DNA of 64,000 nucleotides from contig JAGPUQ010000016.1 in NCBI GenBank assembly GCA_018069525.1, forward strand, positions 1 to 64,000, written 5' to 3'. How positions within the stretch are numbered: position 1 is the first letter of the stretch; each line of letters starts with the position of its first letter. The position numbers and the translations under genes are program-made. This document shows, piece after piece, positions 62,770 through 64,000 of the stretch. The DNA is from Porticoccaceae bacterium. Its GTDB lineage: Bacteria > Pseudomonadota > Gammaproteobacteria > Pseudomonadales > Porticoccaceae. Under the pieces are notes generated by a model that searched no databases, was not told the DNA's origin, and saw only the letters and a list, made by a program, of their open reading frames with translations.

Positions 62770-64000
62770 TTAGCTGCCGATCATAATAGCTTTTTCTTCG
62801 GTGTACTCAACTAAGCCACTGGCACCCCATTCGCGACCATTGCCAGACTGCTTGTAACCACCAAACGGTGCTGCAAAACTAAAGGCTGGGCCATTCACTT
62901 TTACCTGACCGGCGCGCAACTGGCGAGCGATACGCATTTGAGTATCGGCATCTTCTGCCCAAAGACCACTGGACAGACCGAACTCGGTGTCGTTGGCGAT
63001 GGCGATGGCTTCGTCTTCGGTTTTGTATTTAATTAAGCACAGTACCGGGCCAAAAATTTCTTCCTGAGCAATTGCCATGTCGTTAGTCACGTCGGCGAAG
63101 ATAGTCGGCTTAACATAAGCGCCCTTGGTAATACCCTCGGGCAACTCGGGGCCACCAGTGACCAGGCGCGCACCTTCGGCAATACCTTTTTCGATATAGC
63201 GCACTACGCTTTCGCGCGCGCGCATGGAGCTTAGTGGGCCAAGGAAAGTGCCTTTATCAGCGGGATCGCCGACGACCAGAGATTCGGTCACGGTTTTAGC
63301 CACTTCCACGGCTTCTTCGTATTGGGACTCGTGTACCAGGATGCGGCTCAACTGTATGCACATTTGCCCCGAGTTAAACATCGAATCCTTAATCACGTAT
63401 TTAATTGCTTTTGCGACGTTGGCATCTTCAGCAACGATAAACGGCGACTTACCACCCAGTTCCTGACACACACGCTTAACCGACTCGGCAGCTAATTTAG
63501 CCACGCCTACACCAACTCCAGTTGAACCGGTAAAAGACACCAAATCCACTTCTGGATGAGAACTGCAGGCATCGCCAATCATCGAGCCTTTACCAGGCAA
63601 CAAGTTAAACACACCGGCAGGCAAACCCACTTCGTCGCAGACTTCGGCAAATACAAAACAAGATAACGGCGTTTGTTCGCTAGGTTTAAGTAAGGTGGTG
63701 CAACCGGCAGCCAGCGCAGGGCCGACTTTTGCAATCACCTGGAATAGAGGGAAGTTCCACGGTGTGATAAACGAACAGACGCCAATCGGCTCTTTATAAA
63801 CGCTAAAGCCATCTTCCTTGCGAACGTCATCCATAGTTTTAGCGAGTTCAGCAAAAATCGACAGCCCCTGAATCGGGCCGCCGACCTGAATACCGCGGGC
63901 AAAGTGATAGGGAATACCCATTTCCTGAGAAATCAGGCTGGCCAGCTCGTCTTTACGCTCGGTCAGTTTGGCGCAAATGGCAAGAATAATCTCCTCGCGC
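62770..64000 (-). CDS. Aldehyde dehydrogenase, 5' end outside the window
   Basis: The frame is open from 62770 to the window edge (at least 410 residues). The reading EEIILAICAKLTERKDELAS precedes the internal Met at 63921, so 63921 is not the start. Motifs: SFITPWNFPLFQVIAKVGPA, LLKPSEQTPL, SFTGSTGVGVGV (NAD), the catalytic Glu in ELGGKSPF and the catalytic Cys in NSGQMCIQLSR. EEIFGPVLCLIKY and NDTEFGLSSGLW complete the family. It oxidises an aldehyde to the acid with NAD(P). It is the most upstream gene seen in the acyl-CoA dehydrogenase run. Confidence 0.92.
   Translation of the reverse strand, partial: REEIILAICAKLTERKDELASLISQEMGIPYHFARGIQVGGPIQGLSIFAELAKTMDDVRKEDGFSVYKEPIGVCSFITPWNFPLFQVIAKVGPALAAGCTTLLKPSEQTPLSCFVFAEVCDEVGLPAGVFNLLPGKGSMIGDACSSHPEVDLVSFTGSTGVGVGVAKLAAESVKRVCQELGGKSPFIVAEDANVAKAIKYVIKDSMFNSGQMCIQLSRILVHESQYEEAVEVAKTVTESLVVGDPADKGTFLGPLSSMRARESVVRYIEKGIAEGARLVTGGPELPEGITKGAYVKPTIFADVTNDMAIAQEEIFGPVLCLIKYKTEDEAIAIANDTEFGLSSGLWAEDADTQMRIARQLRAGQVKVNGPAFSFAAPFGGYKQSGNGREWGASGLVEYTEEKAIMIGS

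Overview
The window looks like chromosome from a marine-type gammaproteobacterium, perhaps a Cellvibrionales or Spongiibacteraceae relative; this placement is inferred from gene content only. The best support is the gammaproteobacterial superoperon on the minus strand, nnr-tsaE-amiC-mutL-miaA-hfq-hflX-hflK-hflC-hisZ-purA (about 36.4 kb down to 22.9 kb). rpsT, csdA, ttcA, trpS and mscL are also typical.

Layout. 0-2 kb: the edge of a CDP-alcohol phosphatidyltransferase, rlmB and a phosphoribosyltransferase. 2-12.9 kb: a catabolic block with four tandem paralogous type III (CaiB/BaiF) CoA-transferases, two SDR dehydrogenases, a thiolase-like protein without the usual nucleophilic Cys translationally coupled to a DUF35 Zn-ribbon/OB-fold partner, an enoyl-CoA hydratase and a NudC-type NADH pyrophosphatase. 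A deletion remnant of an amidohydrolase lies among them. The substrate is unknown; steroid, terpenoid or cyclic acids are guesses. 13.4-21.5 kb: a Fap-like functional-amyloid secretion locus. It has a VpsR-like sigma54 activator, a good -24/-12 promoter, two secreted three-repeat fibre proteins, a C39 peptidase, a secreted protein with a leader-peptide-like motif, and a coiled-coil plus beta-barrel outer-membrane exporter.

21.6-37.5 kb: a zinc alcohol dehydrogenase, then the superoperon, with queG divergent. 37.6-54.7 kb: housekeeping genes: rpsT, a YeeE/YedE transporter, an enlarged NADP-isocitrate dehydrogenase with an apparent internal duplication, csdA, a YheS-type ABC-F protein, glutamate dehydrogenase, ttcA, a DUF547 lipoprotein-like secreted protein, bioA, an epimerase, trpS, an FMN alpha-hydroxyacid dehydrogenase and mscL.

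55.05-57.5 kb: a small integron cassette array with no integrase in the window (CALIN type): four same-strand cassettes of unknown function. For three of them the attC inverse core is the exact reverse complement of the cassette's own 5' boundary heptamer; the fourth differs by one lost base. 57.7-64 kb: an RlmI-like methyltransferase, then an aldehyde dehydrogenase and three acyl-CoA dehydrogenases in one minus-strand run.

A pattern across the whole window is short tandem duplication (12-21 bp units) at or just after stop codons, seen after ech, hflC, rpsT, the ABC-F gene, the DUF547 gene and trpS. In several cases every copy keeps a stop codon. Similar arrays sit in other intergenic gaps. 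No rRNA, tRNA, CRISPR array, transposase or prophage was recognised.
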